Counted from the first letter of the stretch, positions 25,901 to 34,187 are shown. The stretch is 40,596 nt of DNA from an uncultured Eggerthellaceae bacterium (GCA_910585565.1 CAJUFC010000152.1:1-40596); one strand, 5' to 3'. Numbers and translations are program-made. The notes: generated by a model not told the origin, from the letters alone.

Positions 25901-26977
25901 GCATCCAGCGCATCCGCAGCCAAGCCAACAGCATCCCGCACCACGCGCTCGGGCCGCGGCGCTCATTCTCGCCAGCTCGACGAGATGCGCGCCGAGGAGG
26001 AGACGCGCCCGCGCAAGACCAAGTCGGCGTGGGACGACTGGGACGAGTACGATGACTGGAACGGCGGCGGCTTCTCGCTGTCGCGCATCGGAGATGCCGT
26101 CAAGAGCGTCGGCAAGGGCAAGCAGGATGGCGCCGACGCAGGTGCGGATGACGGTGTCGGCGACGTTGCAGAGGGCTCGCGCTCCACGCGCTCCGGCCGC
26201 GCATCGGGTGGACGGCAGCGCCGCAAGAACCCCGGCGAGCTGCTGGCATCCATGGCACAGGACGCGGCCGACGAGGTCAACGCATCAGAGGCCGCCTTCG
26301 CTGCCACTTCTGGCTCAACGGGGCGCGCCAGCCGCAATCGGGACGGCGGCATCGACCCTGAGACCATGATCGACGAGCGCGAGCAGATCAGGAGCTTCCG
26401 CAGTGGGGCCTCTGCGCTCACCTCGTTCGAGGACATCGCTGCTTTTGCCGGCACGCTCAGTGCGAGCAACGCCGAGGAGGCCGCCTCCACGCCTGACGAG
26501 GCCGAAGGCGACATGCACGATCTCGCTCAGCCCCAAGGGTTCCAGACGGAGGTCTGGTTCGTGGCTCTCGGTGCCGAGCTGGCCGACAACGCCGGCATCA
26601 AGGCATTCCTGGCCGAGCACGGCTCCGAGCTGCGTGGTGCCATCGTCATCGACATCGAGGCCATGGGCGCCGGCACGCTGTCGCTCATTGAGAGCGAAGG
26701 CACGATTCGCCGCACCAAGGCATCCTCCCGAATGAAACGATATGTTTCCAAGGCGGGCTCGGCGCTCGGCATGCGCATCGGAAATGAGAAGATGAACTGG
26801 CGCGAAAGCGCGGCGTACTGTGCGTCCCGAAAGGGCTTGCAGACCATCCATGTCGCTGGCATGCAGGACGGCAAGCCGGCCTATATGGGCGACATCGATG
26901 ACACCATCAGCAACGTCGACGAGGACAAGCTGCTGGAAAATGCCGCATTCGTGCTCGAGCTATTGCATAACATCTAA
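22922..26977 (+). CDS. Membrane protein with a split, degenerate M28 peptidase-like domain and a huge Ala-rich insertion
   Basis: This 1351-residue protein starts like an M28 aminopeptidase (ARLSQAIGARPSGTEEEQQA). Four hydrophobic segments lie at about 58-78, 79-99, 203-220 and 225-250. The expected HxDS metal site reads RYDS (178-181), and G(A)NDN-type reads GANNNASG (259-266). Residues ~285-1203 are low-complexity and Ala/Ser/Glu-rich, with a Lys/Ala/Arg-rich part around 880-1020. The peptidase-like fold resumes at 1204: VWFVALGAEL (expected EE is E1219-L1220), VIDIEAMG (D to E) and WRES where DH is expected. So several zinc ligands appear lost. GAAAGG lies nine bases before the ATG. I regard it as a probable pseudo-enzyme or scaffold; its function is unknown. 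Confidence 0.8.
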   Translation: MAEVLEYAARLSQAIGARPSGTEEEQQASFFIEETFQQAGLDTQIEEFNCNPNYELPRVIFCIAAIVLAILAIFFQILVIPVFIVTLVLAALFALEVLGMSPFNKTAKRGISQNVIARYIPGVDATAASGEDGFLLDGGADPSALLSGLDSGPGAQRSRGGRGGRAQARKRKIVLIARYDSGKVCRELKPSFMKVLEYLPWVEIGGFALIPLAFLVRMIFDAQGPLLVVLNTIVVIAAIAILIPVIIFLLHRTAPWSDGANNNASGTAVMLEVAQRIAKSAKALPEETDAHRVSGTDDLIVMHGEDAIEQSGMLPVGTDLIYDEAAQGELSQEQLAAKAAAIAATESEAMSATGGAAPSAVAPAVTDDAGHALTMPVGEEAARQEAVMTREASPAAAQGARAAAGAAAAAGAASTPRQGVPAASAPSPAASFAPQSESKSSVPDWFKKGIAAANANKEAQENDKNTPIVRSRFSDALDAAHETSAGSIEEFASREQVSADAAASVRDEQGEFVSPWAAPGASASAARRSAAPERAAVGTNSVAAASASAPSPVANANPAAAAAASQARPAAESVGSQATGEISLAAAAAIEEAQAQEAAQLAQSVEEVAEQAAAADRTISFIPVAAEIPAEISAAEVVESVDATQADLLAKTPEEILAEASSAASVSGNPRAAAREGAKDSKRQRRTISLPSLTGAIEAVSTKMQAAPLADDAERTPGDARAVVTKRAPRPALPVLTADDAADEIEAEPVAFASSSFEPVGDGLIANMEQDDIVIEDVDDSDYETNTTPTGAIAGPGYVEMPKSRVSRLRGIFGRKKKEADEATSFVEAVGLDEDFDARKVGADRGGWESFQNESADWDGRSDASPSASASEAPAASAGKRKASSTAGAAATSRSSAGKKASRAAQPAGRAPGQTQSAAKRSSTSAASAQGRATTASAAAGTQAAGARSTRRAASAGAAATADAAGAAAAKPSAANAKAKAKTKAASTSAAASASSASAAKPTASRTTRSGRGAHSRQLDEMRAEEETRPRKTKSAWDDWDEYDDWNGGGFSLSRIGDAVKSVGKGKQDGADAGADDGVGDVAEGSRSTRSGRASGGRQRRKNPGELLASMAQDAADEVNASEAAFAATSGSTGRASRNRDGGIDPETMIDEREQIRSFRSGASALTSFEDIAAFAGTLSASNAEEAASTPDEAEGDMHDLAQPQGFQTEVWFVALGAELADNAGIKAFLAEHGSELRGAIVIDIEAMGAGTLSLIESEGTIRRTKASSRMKRYVSKAGSALGMRIGNEKMNWRESAAYCASRKGLQTIHVAGMQDGKPAYMGDIDDTISNVDEDKLLENAAFVLELLHNI

Positions 26978-27057
26978 AAGAGGCGCGGCAGCGAAACTCG
27001 GCGAGAGCCGAGCATGAAAGAGGCGAAAGTACGCTGAACGAGGAAGCGAACAAGAGC

Positions 27058-29292
27058 GTGAAGGCGAGCGGCGAGCTGTCGAGCGTCGCCAAGCAGGAGC
27101 ATACCCTCAAGCTGCTCGTCAACATATCGGCCATCATCACCTGCGTGCTGTTGGCCGTGTTCTTCCTCGCAGTCATCCAGAATACGGCCCTCATCAACCG
27201 CCAGGTCGAGACCATCAAGGAGGGCCCGTATCCGGTCTCGGTCGCAGCGGGGCACATCGAAACGAACCTTGTTCGGCTCGAGACCATCGTCGAGCATTTG
27301 GAGACGGCCCATTTTGCCACCGATCAAGCCGTAGACCGAAAATACGAAAACTATTTCGCCGACATCATAGGCGAGATTCAGGAAAAATACGACACGATAC
27401 AGAACTGTCGCATCACGCGCTCTGACCTCATCGAGCAGCTTGGCAAGGAGTTCAACCTGCTGCGCTCGCGGCTTGGCGTGTTCACGGTGATGTGCTGGAA
27501 CACCGAGGCTCCTGCGACGGTGACGCACCAGCAGCTGGAGGCCTATGCGCGCGATTACGTCTATCCCATGATCGACTACATGTTGCTCATTGACAACAAC
27601 ATCATCGAGACAACGACGAACTCGGTAGACCGGATGTATGCGTCGGTCAAGGATGCCGTGTCGGCCCTGTTCGTGGTGGCGCTCATCATCCTGGTGGCAG
27701 TTGTGGCCATGACCATCATATATATGTTGCTCCTGCGGACCAAGACGCGGTTCGAAAACGAGCTGCGCGAGAACCTGGCCGAGGCGCTGCGCAAGGCCAA
27801 CGAGGCCAACGAGGCCAAGTCGGCGTTCCTTTCCAACATGAGCCATGACATACGCACGCCGATGAATGCCATCGTCGGGCTGACTGCCATCGCCGACGAG
27901 AACATCGACGACAAGCTGCGCGTCAAGCAGTGTCTGACGCGCATCTCCACCTCGTCGCAGCACCTGCTGTCCCTCATCAATGACGTGCTGGACATGAACA
28001 AGATCGAGTCGGGCAAGGTGATGCTGGCGGAGGAGGCGTTCTCGATGCCGCGCCTGGTGAGCGAGATTGAGATGATCATCAGCTCGCAGCCGCAGGTGCA
28101 TCGACTCGAGAGCGACATTCGCCTCGAGAACATCGAGCATCCGCTGCTCGTTGGCGACACCATGCGCCTCAAGCAGATACTGCTGAACCTGACGAGCAAC
28201 GCTCTCAAGTACACGAACGAGGGCGACCGGATGGAAGTGCTCGTGCGCGAGAATCCGGCAAACCAGAGTACGCGCTCGATGCGCCCGGGTTGGGCCGACT
28301 TCGCGTTCGTCGTGGCCGACACGGGCATCGGCATGAAGAGCGCGTTCGTGCAGCGCATCTTCGAGCCGTTCGAGCGCGAGCGCAACGATTTCACGATATT
28401 TACCGAAGGCACCGGCCTGGGCATGGCCATCACCAAGAACCTCGTCGAGCTGATGGGCGGCACCATCGACGTTGCGAGCGAGCTGGGGATGGGGACCACC
28501 GTCACCATCGACATACCATTCCAGATTGCTCCCGACAGCGCCATCGAGATGTTCGGCGATTGCCATGACGCTGATGCGGACGCGCTTTCCGGCCGTGAGG
28601 GAGCGTCGGCGGCTATGGGTGCCGCCTCGTCTTGCAACCTGCGCGGCGAGGAGGCGGACGAAGCCAGCGCTGCATCACCGGATGCTGCCCCTAAGCCCAC
28701 GCCGATCCAAGTAAGCGGGCGCGTGCTCGTCGTCGAGGACAACGAGATCAACATGGAGATAGCCCAGGCGCTCATCTCGGCACGCGGCGCCGAGGTGGAG
28801 GGTGCCTACGATGGCCTTGAGGCCGTGACGACCGTGGCGAACAAGCCGGAGGGCTATTACGACCTCATCTTCATGGACTGGCAGATGCCTCATATGAACG
28901 GCATCGAGGCCACCAAGACTCTGCGCAAGCATTTCGAGGAGCACGGGCTGGCCCAGACCCCCATCGTTGCCATGACTGCCAACGCGTTCGACTCCGATCG
29001 CGCCGAGGCGCTGGCGGCGGGCATGGACGACTTCATGGCCAAGCCCATCAACATCCATGAGCTGGAAGAGGCGCTGCAGCGGTATCTGCAGCCGGCTGCC
29101 TCCGAGGGCGAGGAGCTGTCGGGAGACGAGGCAGCTCGCGATGATGTCGCTGCGGGCGATGTTGCGCAAGCCGACGCCGCCGCCGACGCCGTACAGGCCG
29201 ACGCCGATGCAGCGCAGGCCGATGCAGCGCAAGCCGACGCCGCCGCAGCGCAAGCCGACGACGCCGATGCGAAAGGCCCGCGCGCGCAATGA
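27058..29292 (+). CDS. Hybrid sensor histidine kinase with receiver domain
   Basis: A 744-residue membrane sensor. Transmembrane segments at ~19-41 and ~203-226 flank an extracytoplasmic, mostly helical sensor (~44-200) of no known type. The HisKA helix has H263 (SNMSHDIRTPMNAIVG). The ATPase has N377 (ILLNLTSNALKYT), DTGIGM (421-426) and GTGLGMAI (451-458). After a linker, a receiver domain (~555-680) has VVEDNE, phospho-acceptor D607 (FMDWQMPHMNG) and K662. The tail is an Ala/Asp/Gln repeat. The likely start is GTG 27058, with GAGGA 13 bases upstream; the frame stays open further up without ATG. Its last four bases overlap the LysR gene (ATGA). Confidence 0.92.
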   Translation: MKASGELSSVAKQEHTLKLLVNISAIITCVLLAVFFLAVIQNTALINRQVETIKEGPYPVSVAAGHIETNLVRLETIVEHLETAHFATDQAVDRKYENYFADIIGEIQEKYDTIQNCRITRSDLIEQLGKEFNLLRSRLGVFTVMCWNTEAPATVTHQQLEAYARDYVYPMIDYMLLIDNNIIETTTNSVDRMYASVKDAVSALFVVALIILVAVVAMTIIYMLLLRTKTRFENELRENLAEALRKANEANEAKSAFLSNMSHDIRTPMNAIVGLTAIADENIDDKLRVKQCLTRISTSSQHLLSLINDVLDMNKIESGKVMLAEEAFSMPRLVSEIEMIISSQPQVHRLESDIRLENIEHPLLVGDTMRLKQILLNLTSNALKYTNEGDRMEVLVRENPANQSTRSMRPGWADFAFVVADTGIGMKSAFVQRIFEPFERERNDFTIFTEGTGLGMAITKNLVELMGGTIDVASELGMGTTVTIDIPFQIAPDSAIEMFGDCHDADADALSGREGASAAMGAASSCNLRGEEADEASAASPDAAPKPTPIQVSGRVLVVEDNEINMEIAQALISARGAEVEGAYDGLEAVTTVANKPEGYYDLIFMDWQMPHMNGIEATKTLRKHFEEHGLAQTPIVAMTANAFDSDRAEALAAGMDDFMAKPINIHELEEALQRYLQPAASEGEELSGDEAARDDVAAGDVAQADAAADAVQADADAAQADAAQADAAAAQADDADAKGPRAQ
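29155..29275 (+). repeat. Imperfect tandem repeat at the 3' end of the kinase gene
   Basis: Units close to GATGCAGCGCAAGCC recur with variants, encoding runs of QADA/AQAD at the C-terminus. It looks like slippage-prone low-complexity DNA. Confidence 0.6.
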
Positions 29293-30218
29293 CCCTCCAG
29301 CAGCTTCGGTACCTGATTGCGGTGGCAGAGCACGGCTCCATCAACGCCGCTGCCGCTTCTCTGTTCGCGTCCCAGTCGAACCTCTCGACGGCCATCCATG
29401 ACCTGGAGGCCGAGCTGGGGATAACCATCTTCACGCGCACCAACCGCGGCGTGACCCCCACCAACGACGGTACCGAGCTTTTGGGCTATGCGCGCCAAGT
29501 GATCGAGCAGGCCGACATGCTGGCCGTCCGCTATGACCTCGAGGCCCCGCGCTCGGGCATGCGCGATGCGCGAGCCTCAGCGCGGCTGGCCATCTCGTCG
29601 CAACACTATTACTTCTCGGTGCAGGCGTTCGTCATGACCGCCGAGGAGTTCGACGGAAGCTCCTACGACTTCATCTTGCGCGAGTGCGCCACCGGGCAGA
29701 TCATCGACGACGTGCGCACGTTTCGCAGCGAGGTGGGCATCTTGTACATCGACGGCTTCAACGAGCGCGTGCTGTCGCGCGCATTCACCGAAGCCCATGT
29801 GGTGTTCACGCCGCTGTTCGAGGCGCAGCCCCATGTGTTCGTGGGGGCGCGCCACCCGCTGGCCGGGCGCGATCGGTTGTCCGTGGAAGACCTTGAGCCC
29901 TACCCGCGCTATTCATTCGAGCAAGGGCGCGAGAACTCGTTCTACTACTCCGAGGAGCCGCTGGCGCACTTGCCGCATGCGAAGAACATCCGCTACAGCG
30001 ACCGTGGCACGCTCACGAACCTGCTGACCCACTATGATGGATATACGCTGTCGACCGGCGTCCTTTCTGAGGAGATGCTGTCGGGCATCGTGTCCATCCC
30101 GCTCGCCACCGACGAGCGCATGCAGGTGGGCTACATCATGCATGCCGAGCGCCGTGCGGGCCCGCTGCTCGAACGCTACATCGAAAACCTGAACAAGGTC
30201 ATCCGCGCCGCGCGATGA
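29289..30218 (+). CDS. LysR-family transcriptional regulator
   Basis: The first ~60 residues are the family's winged helix-turn-helix (LQQLRYLIAVAEHGSINAAA... SQSNLSTAIHDLEAELG... FTRTNRGVTPT). The remainder (to 309) is a periplasmic-binding-like ligand domain with no obvious effector hint. The ATG overlaps the kinase stop codon by four bases (ATGA), so translation is coupled. A one-component regulator tied this closely to a hybrid kinase is unusual, and no separate receiver-type response regulator is nearby. It could relay or tune the kinase response, but this is inference from the layout. Confidence 0.92.
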   Translation: MTLQQLRYLIAVAEHGSINAAAASLFASQSNLSTAIHDLEAELGITIFTRTNRGVTPTNDGTELLGYARQVIEQADMLAVRYDLEAPRSGMRDARASARLAISSQHYYFSVQAFVMTAEEFDGSSYDFILRECATGQIIDDVRTFRSEVGILYIDGFNERVLSRAFTEAHVVFTPLFEAQPHVFVGARHPLAGRDRLSVEDLEPYPRYSFEQGRENSFYYSEEPLAHLPHAKNIRYSDRGTLTNLLTHYDGYTLSTGVLSEEMLSGIVSIPLATDERMQVGYIMHAERRAGPLLERYIENLNKVIRAAR

Positions 30219-30262
30219 CGCCCCACCCGCCCAGCCAGCCTTCTCGACCCAAGGGAGCCCCG

Positions 30263-30745
30263 ATGACGCTTGCCATCACCCCCGGCACGTTCGACCCAAT
30301 CACGTTCGGCCACATCGACATCATCATGCGTGCTGCGACGCTGATGGACGAGGTCATCGTCGCGGTGGCTGAGTCGACCCCCAAGCACACGCTGTTCACC
30401 ATCGAGGAGCGCACCCAGCTCGCTCGCGAGGCCACGCAGCATCTCGCCAATGTCACGGTAGAGAGCTTCGATACGCTGCTCGTCGACTATGCACAGAAGC
30501 GGCATGCGAACGCCGTCATCAAGGGCTTGCGCGCCATCACCGACTTCGAGTACGAGTTTCAGATGAACGCCATGAACCAGCAGCTCGATGTCTCGCTCGA
30601 AACAGTGTTCATCATGAGTCCGCCTGAGTTCATGTACCTGTCGTCGTCGGTCGTGCGCGAACTGGCCTCGTTGGGCGGCGACGTGTCGAAGTTCGTGCCG
30701 GCATGCGTGGATGCGGCCCTGCGCGAGAAGTTTGCCTCAAGGTAA
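30263..30745 (+). CDS. coaD: Phosphopantetheine adenylyltransferase
   Basis: Transfers AMP from ATP to 4'-phosphopantetheine, the penultimate step to coenzyme A. The 160-residue protein shows PGTFDPITFGHIDII with the TxGH nucleotide-binding motif (T14, H17), KGLRAITDFEYEFQM and the late SSSVVRELASLGGDVSKFVP, all diagnostic. An ATG at 30215 overlaps the LysR stop, but 30263 matches the family N-terminus and has AAGGGAG seven bases upstream. Confidence 0.96.
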   Translation: MTLAITPGTFDPITFGHIDIIMRAATLMDEVIVAVAESTPKHTLFTIEERTQLAREATQHLANVTVESFDTLLVDYAQKRHANAVIKGLRAITDFEYEFQMNAMNQQLDVSLETVFIMSPPEFMYLSSSVVRELASLGGDVSKFVPACVDAALREKFASR

Positions 30746-30798
30746 CGCTTTGGCGCAATTTCGACTCGGACGGAAACTTTGCCCGATTTCTGCTTGAT

Positions 30799-30827
30799 TT
30801 GAACCGGTTTTATATCTACCATATATA
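30799..30827 (+). promoter_or_regulatory. nrdD promoter
   Basis: TTGAAC (30799-30804) and TATATA (30822-30827) are exactly 17 bases apart, about 100 bases before nrdD. The -10 box lies inside the first NrdR box. Confidence 0.65.
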
Positions 30828-30863
30828 CCCGCACGCTTGAAACGCGACCACAAGATGTTGTGT
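30816..30863 (+). promoter_or_regulatory. Paired NrdR boxes before nrdD
   Basis: The box at 30848-30863 (CCACAAGATGTTGTGT) matches the NrdR consensus at 13 of 16 positions. A weaker box at 30816-30831 keeps the CCATATATA core and starts 32 bases earlier, the three-turn spacing known for tandem NrdR sites. The first covers the -10 box, so NrdR with ATP or dATP would repress nrdD. Confidence 0.65.
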
Positions 30864-30930
30864 TTCAGTGCATAAGTTAGTGAAAACCCTGTTAACTTGC
30901 TGTGGAAAACGTAGAACAAGGAGCAGTTAC

Positions 30931-33279
30931 ATGCCTCAATCGATTGTCAAGCGCGACGGGCGCACCGCAGAGTTCCACGAGGAAAAGATAGCTTCTGCTA
31001 TCGAGAAGGCCTTCCAGGCATGCGCGGCCATGCAGGACCGCGCTGTCGCTGACGACATCGCTCGTCAGGTTGTGCAAAAGCTCGATGACGGTGCAATCGA
31101 GGGCACTCCGACGGTTGAGGGCGTCCAGGACATCGTTGAGGAGACGCTCATCGAGAGCGGCTTCGTGCAGACGGCCAAGGCATACATCCTCTATCGTGCC
31201 GAGCGCAATCGCGTGCGCGACGTCAATTCACGCCTCATCCAGACGCTGAAGGACATCACGTTCTCCAAGGCGTCCGACTCCGATCTCAAGCGCGAGAACG
31301 CCAACATCAACGCCGACACGGCCATGGGCACGATGCTCAAGTACGGCTCCGAGTCAGCCAAGCAGTTCTACGAAATGTGCGTCATCGACCCGCGCTTCGC
31401 CAAGGCGCACCGCGAAGGCGACATTCACATCCATGATATGGACTTCTACACCCTGACGACGACGTGCTGCCAGATCGAGCTGCGCAAGCTGTTCAAGGGT
31501 GGCTTCTCGACGGGCCACGGCGTGCTGCGCGAGCCGAACGACATCGCCAGCTATGCCGCGCTGGCGTGCATCGCCATCCAGTCCAACCAAAACGACCAGC
31601 ACGGCGGCCAGTCTGTGTGCGACTTCGACTACGGCCTGGCAGAAGGCGTGCGCAAGACATATCGCCGCCTGTTCAAGAAGCACCTGGCCGAGGCGCTGGA
31701 CCTGCTCACCGATATCGCCGACGAGCGTGCCTGGGCGGCTTCTACCCTCGAGCGCATCGAGACGGAGACCGGCACGTGGGCCTCGCTCGAGCTGGACGAT
31801 GACTTCCGCACCCTGCTCGTCAGCGCTCTCGCCGACGAGGGCATCGATGCGGCTACCATCGAGACCATCATCACCTACATCACCAAGAATTCCACGCGCG
31901 ACACCGACCGCACGACGTTCCAGGCGATGGAGGCGTTGGTGCACAACCTCAACACCATGCATTCGCGCGCAGGCGCCCAGACGCCGTTCAGCTCCATCAA
32001 CTACGGCATGGACACCTCCCCCGAAGGCCGCATGATCATCAAGAACATGCTGCTGGCCACCGAGGAGGGCCTGGGCAACGGCGAGACGCCCATCTTCCCG
32101 GTGCAGATCTTCCGCGTCAAGGAAGGCGTCAACTACAATCCGGAGGATCCGAACTACGACCTGTTCAAGATGGCGATGCACTGCTCGGCGAAGCGGCTGT
32201 TCCCCAACTTCAGCTTCCTCGACGCGCCGTTCAACGCCCAGTACTACAAGGGTACGCCCGAGACCGAGATCGCCTACATGGGCTGCCGCACGCGCGTCAT
32301 GGGCAACGTGTACGACCCCGAGCGCGAGGTGACGCCGGGTCGTGGCAACCTTTCGTTCACGTCCATCAACCTGCCGCGACTGGCCCTGCGAGCCAAGGGC
32401 GACATCGAGCTGTTCTTCGACCTGCTCGACAGCAAGCTGGCGCTCGTGCGCGCGCAGCTCAAGGAGCGCTTCGAGATACAGGCGCGCCTCAAGGTGTACA
32501 ACGCACCGTTCCTCATGGGGCAGGGCGTCTGGATTGACTCCGAGAAGCTTCGCCGCGACGACGAGCAGCGCGAAATCCTCAAGCACGGCACCCTGACCAC
32601 CGGCTTCATCGGCCTGGCCGAGTGCCTGAAAGCCCTCTTGGGCGTGCATCATGGCGAGAGTGAGGAGGCTCAGCGCCTCGGCCTCGAGATCATCGGCCAC
32701 ATGCGCTCCTACTGCGACCGCGTCTCCCAGGAAGAGGGGATGAACTTCACGCTCATCGCGACGCCGGCCGAGGGCCTGTCCGGGCGCTTCGTGCGCATCG
32801 ACCGCGAGCGCTATGGCTCCATCCCGGGCGTCACCGACCGCGACTACTACACGAACGGCTTCCACGTGCCGGTCTATTACGACATTGCGGCATTCGACAA
32901 GATCGCCAAGGAGGCGCCGTACCACGCGCTCACCAACGGCGGCCACATCTCCTACATCGAGCTCGACGGCGACCCGTCCGACAACCTCGAGGCGTTCGAG
33001 TCGGTCATCCGCTATATGAAAGAGTGCGGCATGGGCTACGGCTCGATCAACCATCCAGTCGACCGCGACCCGGAGTGCGGCTTCAATGGCATCATCGGCG
33101 ACACGTGCCCGGGCTGCGGGCGTCACGAGATGCATGACGCCGAGGGCAACTACGACGGCATGGAGTTCGAGCGCATCCGCCGCATCACTGGATATCTGGT
33201 GGGCACGCTCGAGCGCTTCAATGACGCCAAGCGCGCCGAAGAGGGCGATCGCGTCAAGCATCAGATAGAGAATCGGTAA
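30931..33279 (+). CDS. nrdD: Anaerobic (class III) ribonucleoside-triphosphate reductase
   Basis: A glycyl-radical enzyme that makes dNTPs without oxygen. The 782-residue protein begins with an ATP-cone (~1-95: SIVKRDGRTAEFHEEKI), the allosteric dATP/ATP switch. The body has the family segments HIHDMDFYTLTTTCCQIEL and HSRAGAQTPFSSINYG. The C-terminus has zinc-site cysteines (ECGFNG and TCPGCG) and the radical site RRITGYLVGT, with the glycine at about residue 754. The start has AAGGAG seven bases upstream; an open frame further up is not conserved. The activase gene nrdG lies 0.9 kb downstream, with a channel gene between. Confidence 0.97.
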   Translation: MPQSIVKRDGRTAEFHEEKIASAIEKAFQACAAMQDRAVADDIARQVVQKLDDGAIEGTPTVEGVQDIVEETLIESGFVQTAKAYILYRAERNRVRDVNSRLIQTLKDITFSKASDSDLKRENANINADTAMGTMLKYGSESAKQFYEMCVIDPRFAKAHREGDIHIHDMDFYTLTTTCCQIELRKLFKGGFSTGHGVLREPNDIASYAALACIAIQSNQNDQHGGQSVCDFDYGLAEGVRKTYRRLFKKHLAEALDLLTDIADERAWAASTLERIETETGTWASLELDDDFRTLLVSALADEGIDAATIETIITYITKNSTRDTDRTTFQAMEALVHNLNTMHSRAGAQTPFSSINYGMDTSPEGRMIIKNMLLATEEGLGNGETPIFPVQIFRVKEGVNYNPEDPNYDLFKMAMHCSAKRLFPNFSFLDAPFNAQYYKGTPETEIAYMGCRTRVMGNVYDPEREVTPGRGNLSFTSINLPRLALRAKGDIELFFDLLDSKLALVRAQLKERFEIQARLKVYNAPFLMGQGVWIDSEKLRRDDEQREILKHGTLTTGFIGLAECLKALLGVHHGESEEAQRLGLEIIGHMRSYCDRVSQEEGMNFTLIATPAEGLSGRFVRIDRERYGSIPGVTDRDYYTNGFHVPVYYDIAAFDKIAKEAPYHALTNGGHISYIELDGDPSDNLEAFESVIRYMKECGMGYGSINHPVDRDPECGFNGIIGDTCPGCGRHEMHDAEGNYDGMEFERIRRITGYLVGTLERFNDAKRAEEGDRVKHQIENR

Positions 33280-33394
33280 CCTATCGCAAACGACTGGCTG
33301 GCAGGGAGAAACAAGGCTGGTGCAATCAAACGCAATTTGATACGATAAGTAGCGTTTTAGATTGTTAAGAACCTGCACAACACACAGGTGGTCA

Positions 33395-33436
33395 GAGAGG
33401 TCCCGGGAGGTCGTGCGTGACTTCCCGGGACCTCTC
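33395..33436 (+). terminator. Terminator after nrdD
   Basis: A perfect 14-bp stem (GAGAGGTCCCGGGA / TCCCGGGACCTCTC), with further pairing into the loop, is followed by GCATTTGAG. It lies 115 bases after nrdD and 34 bases before the channel gene, so it would separate nrdD from the following pair. Confidence 0.65.
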
Positions 33437-33470
33437 GCATTTGAGTCGCATGTGAGGCTGGATCACGGGC

Positions 33471-34187
33471 ATGAACATCGACAGCATCATAGACACCTTT
33501 CGGCGCTGGCTGGACACCATCCTGCATTGGGATTGGCTCAGCACGGCGGTGACGGTCGTCATCATTCTGCTGGTGACGATGGTCCTCGCACGCCTCGCCA
33601 CCGTGACGCTGCGGCGCATCTTCAACTCCAACAAAGGGCCGCTGCCGTCAGCGAGCATCTTCATCAACATCGCGCGCGTCACCATTTGGATCATCGGCAT
33701 CTGCATCATCTTGTCGAGCTGCTTCGACGTAAATGTGGGCGCGGCGATAACGGCGCTCGGTATCGGCGGCATTGCCATCTCGCTGGGCTTCCAGCAGACG
33801 CTGTCCAACCTGATTGGCGGCCTGCAAGTAATCATGAGCGGCATCGTGGAGCCGGGCGACCACATCAAGGTCGGCACGAACGAAGGCATCGTTCACGATG
33901 TCACGTGGCGCAACACCACCATCCGAACGAGTGACGGCAACGAGGTCATCATTCCCAACTCGGTCATCAACACCGAGGCGCTCATCAAGATTCATGACAA
34001 GAAGAGGCCTGCTGCAGGGGAGCGACACCACAAGCGGCGCTCGCATCACGTTCACCTTGGCAGCGCGGCGGCCACGCATGGCGGCCCTGCGGGACGGGGA
34101 TCGGCAGCCGGCCAGCAGGCAGCCAAGACCGGGGGCGATACGGTCACAGTGACGCCGGCCAAGGAGGGCAACGCTGATGAAACGTGA
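33471..34187 (+). CDS. Small MscS-family mechanosensitive channel
   Basis: The 238-residue protein has two hydrophobic segments (~22-46 and ~62-86) and the pore-lining helix AAITALGIGGIAISLGFQQT. The MscS beta domain follows: PGDHIKVG...EGIVHDVTWRNTTIRTSDGNEVIIPNS. The usual C-terminal alpha/beta domain is missing; instead there is a His/Arg- and then Ala/Gly-rich tail of about 60 residues, so it is shorter than MscS. The gene overlaps nrdG by 11 bases and sits between nrdD and nrdG. It most likely releases ions under osmotic stress; a link with ribonucleotide reduction is not evident. Confidence 0.9.
   Translation: MNIDSIIDTFRRWLDTILHWDWLSTAVTVVIILLVTMVLARLATVTLRRIFNSNKGPLPSASIFINIARVTIWIIGICIILSSCFDVNVGAAITALGIGGIAISLGFQQTLSNLIGGLQVIMSGIVEPGDHIKVGTNEGIVHDVTWRNTTIRTSDGNEVIIPNSVINTEALIKIHDKKRPAAGERHHKRRSHHVHLGSAAATHGGPAGRGSAAGQQAAKTGGDTVTVTPAKEGNADET

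Noticed and set aside
23996..25966. A 656-codon minus-strand frame opposite the Ala-rich insertion
   Set aside because: Its Arg/Gly/Leu composition is what the antisense of GC-rich Ala codons yields. No start signal or domain is visible.
31354..33378. A 674-codon minus-strand frame opposite nrdD
   Set aside because: nrdD is a clear enzyme on +, and the antisense frame is open only because of the high-GC codon bias.
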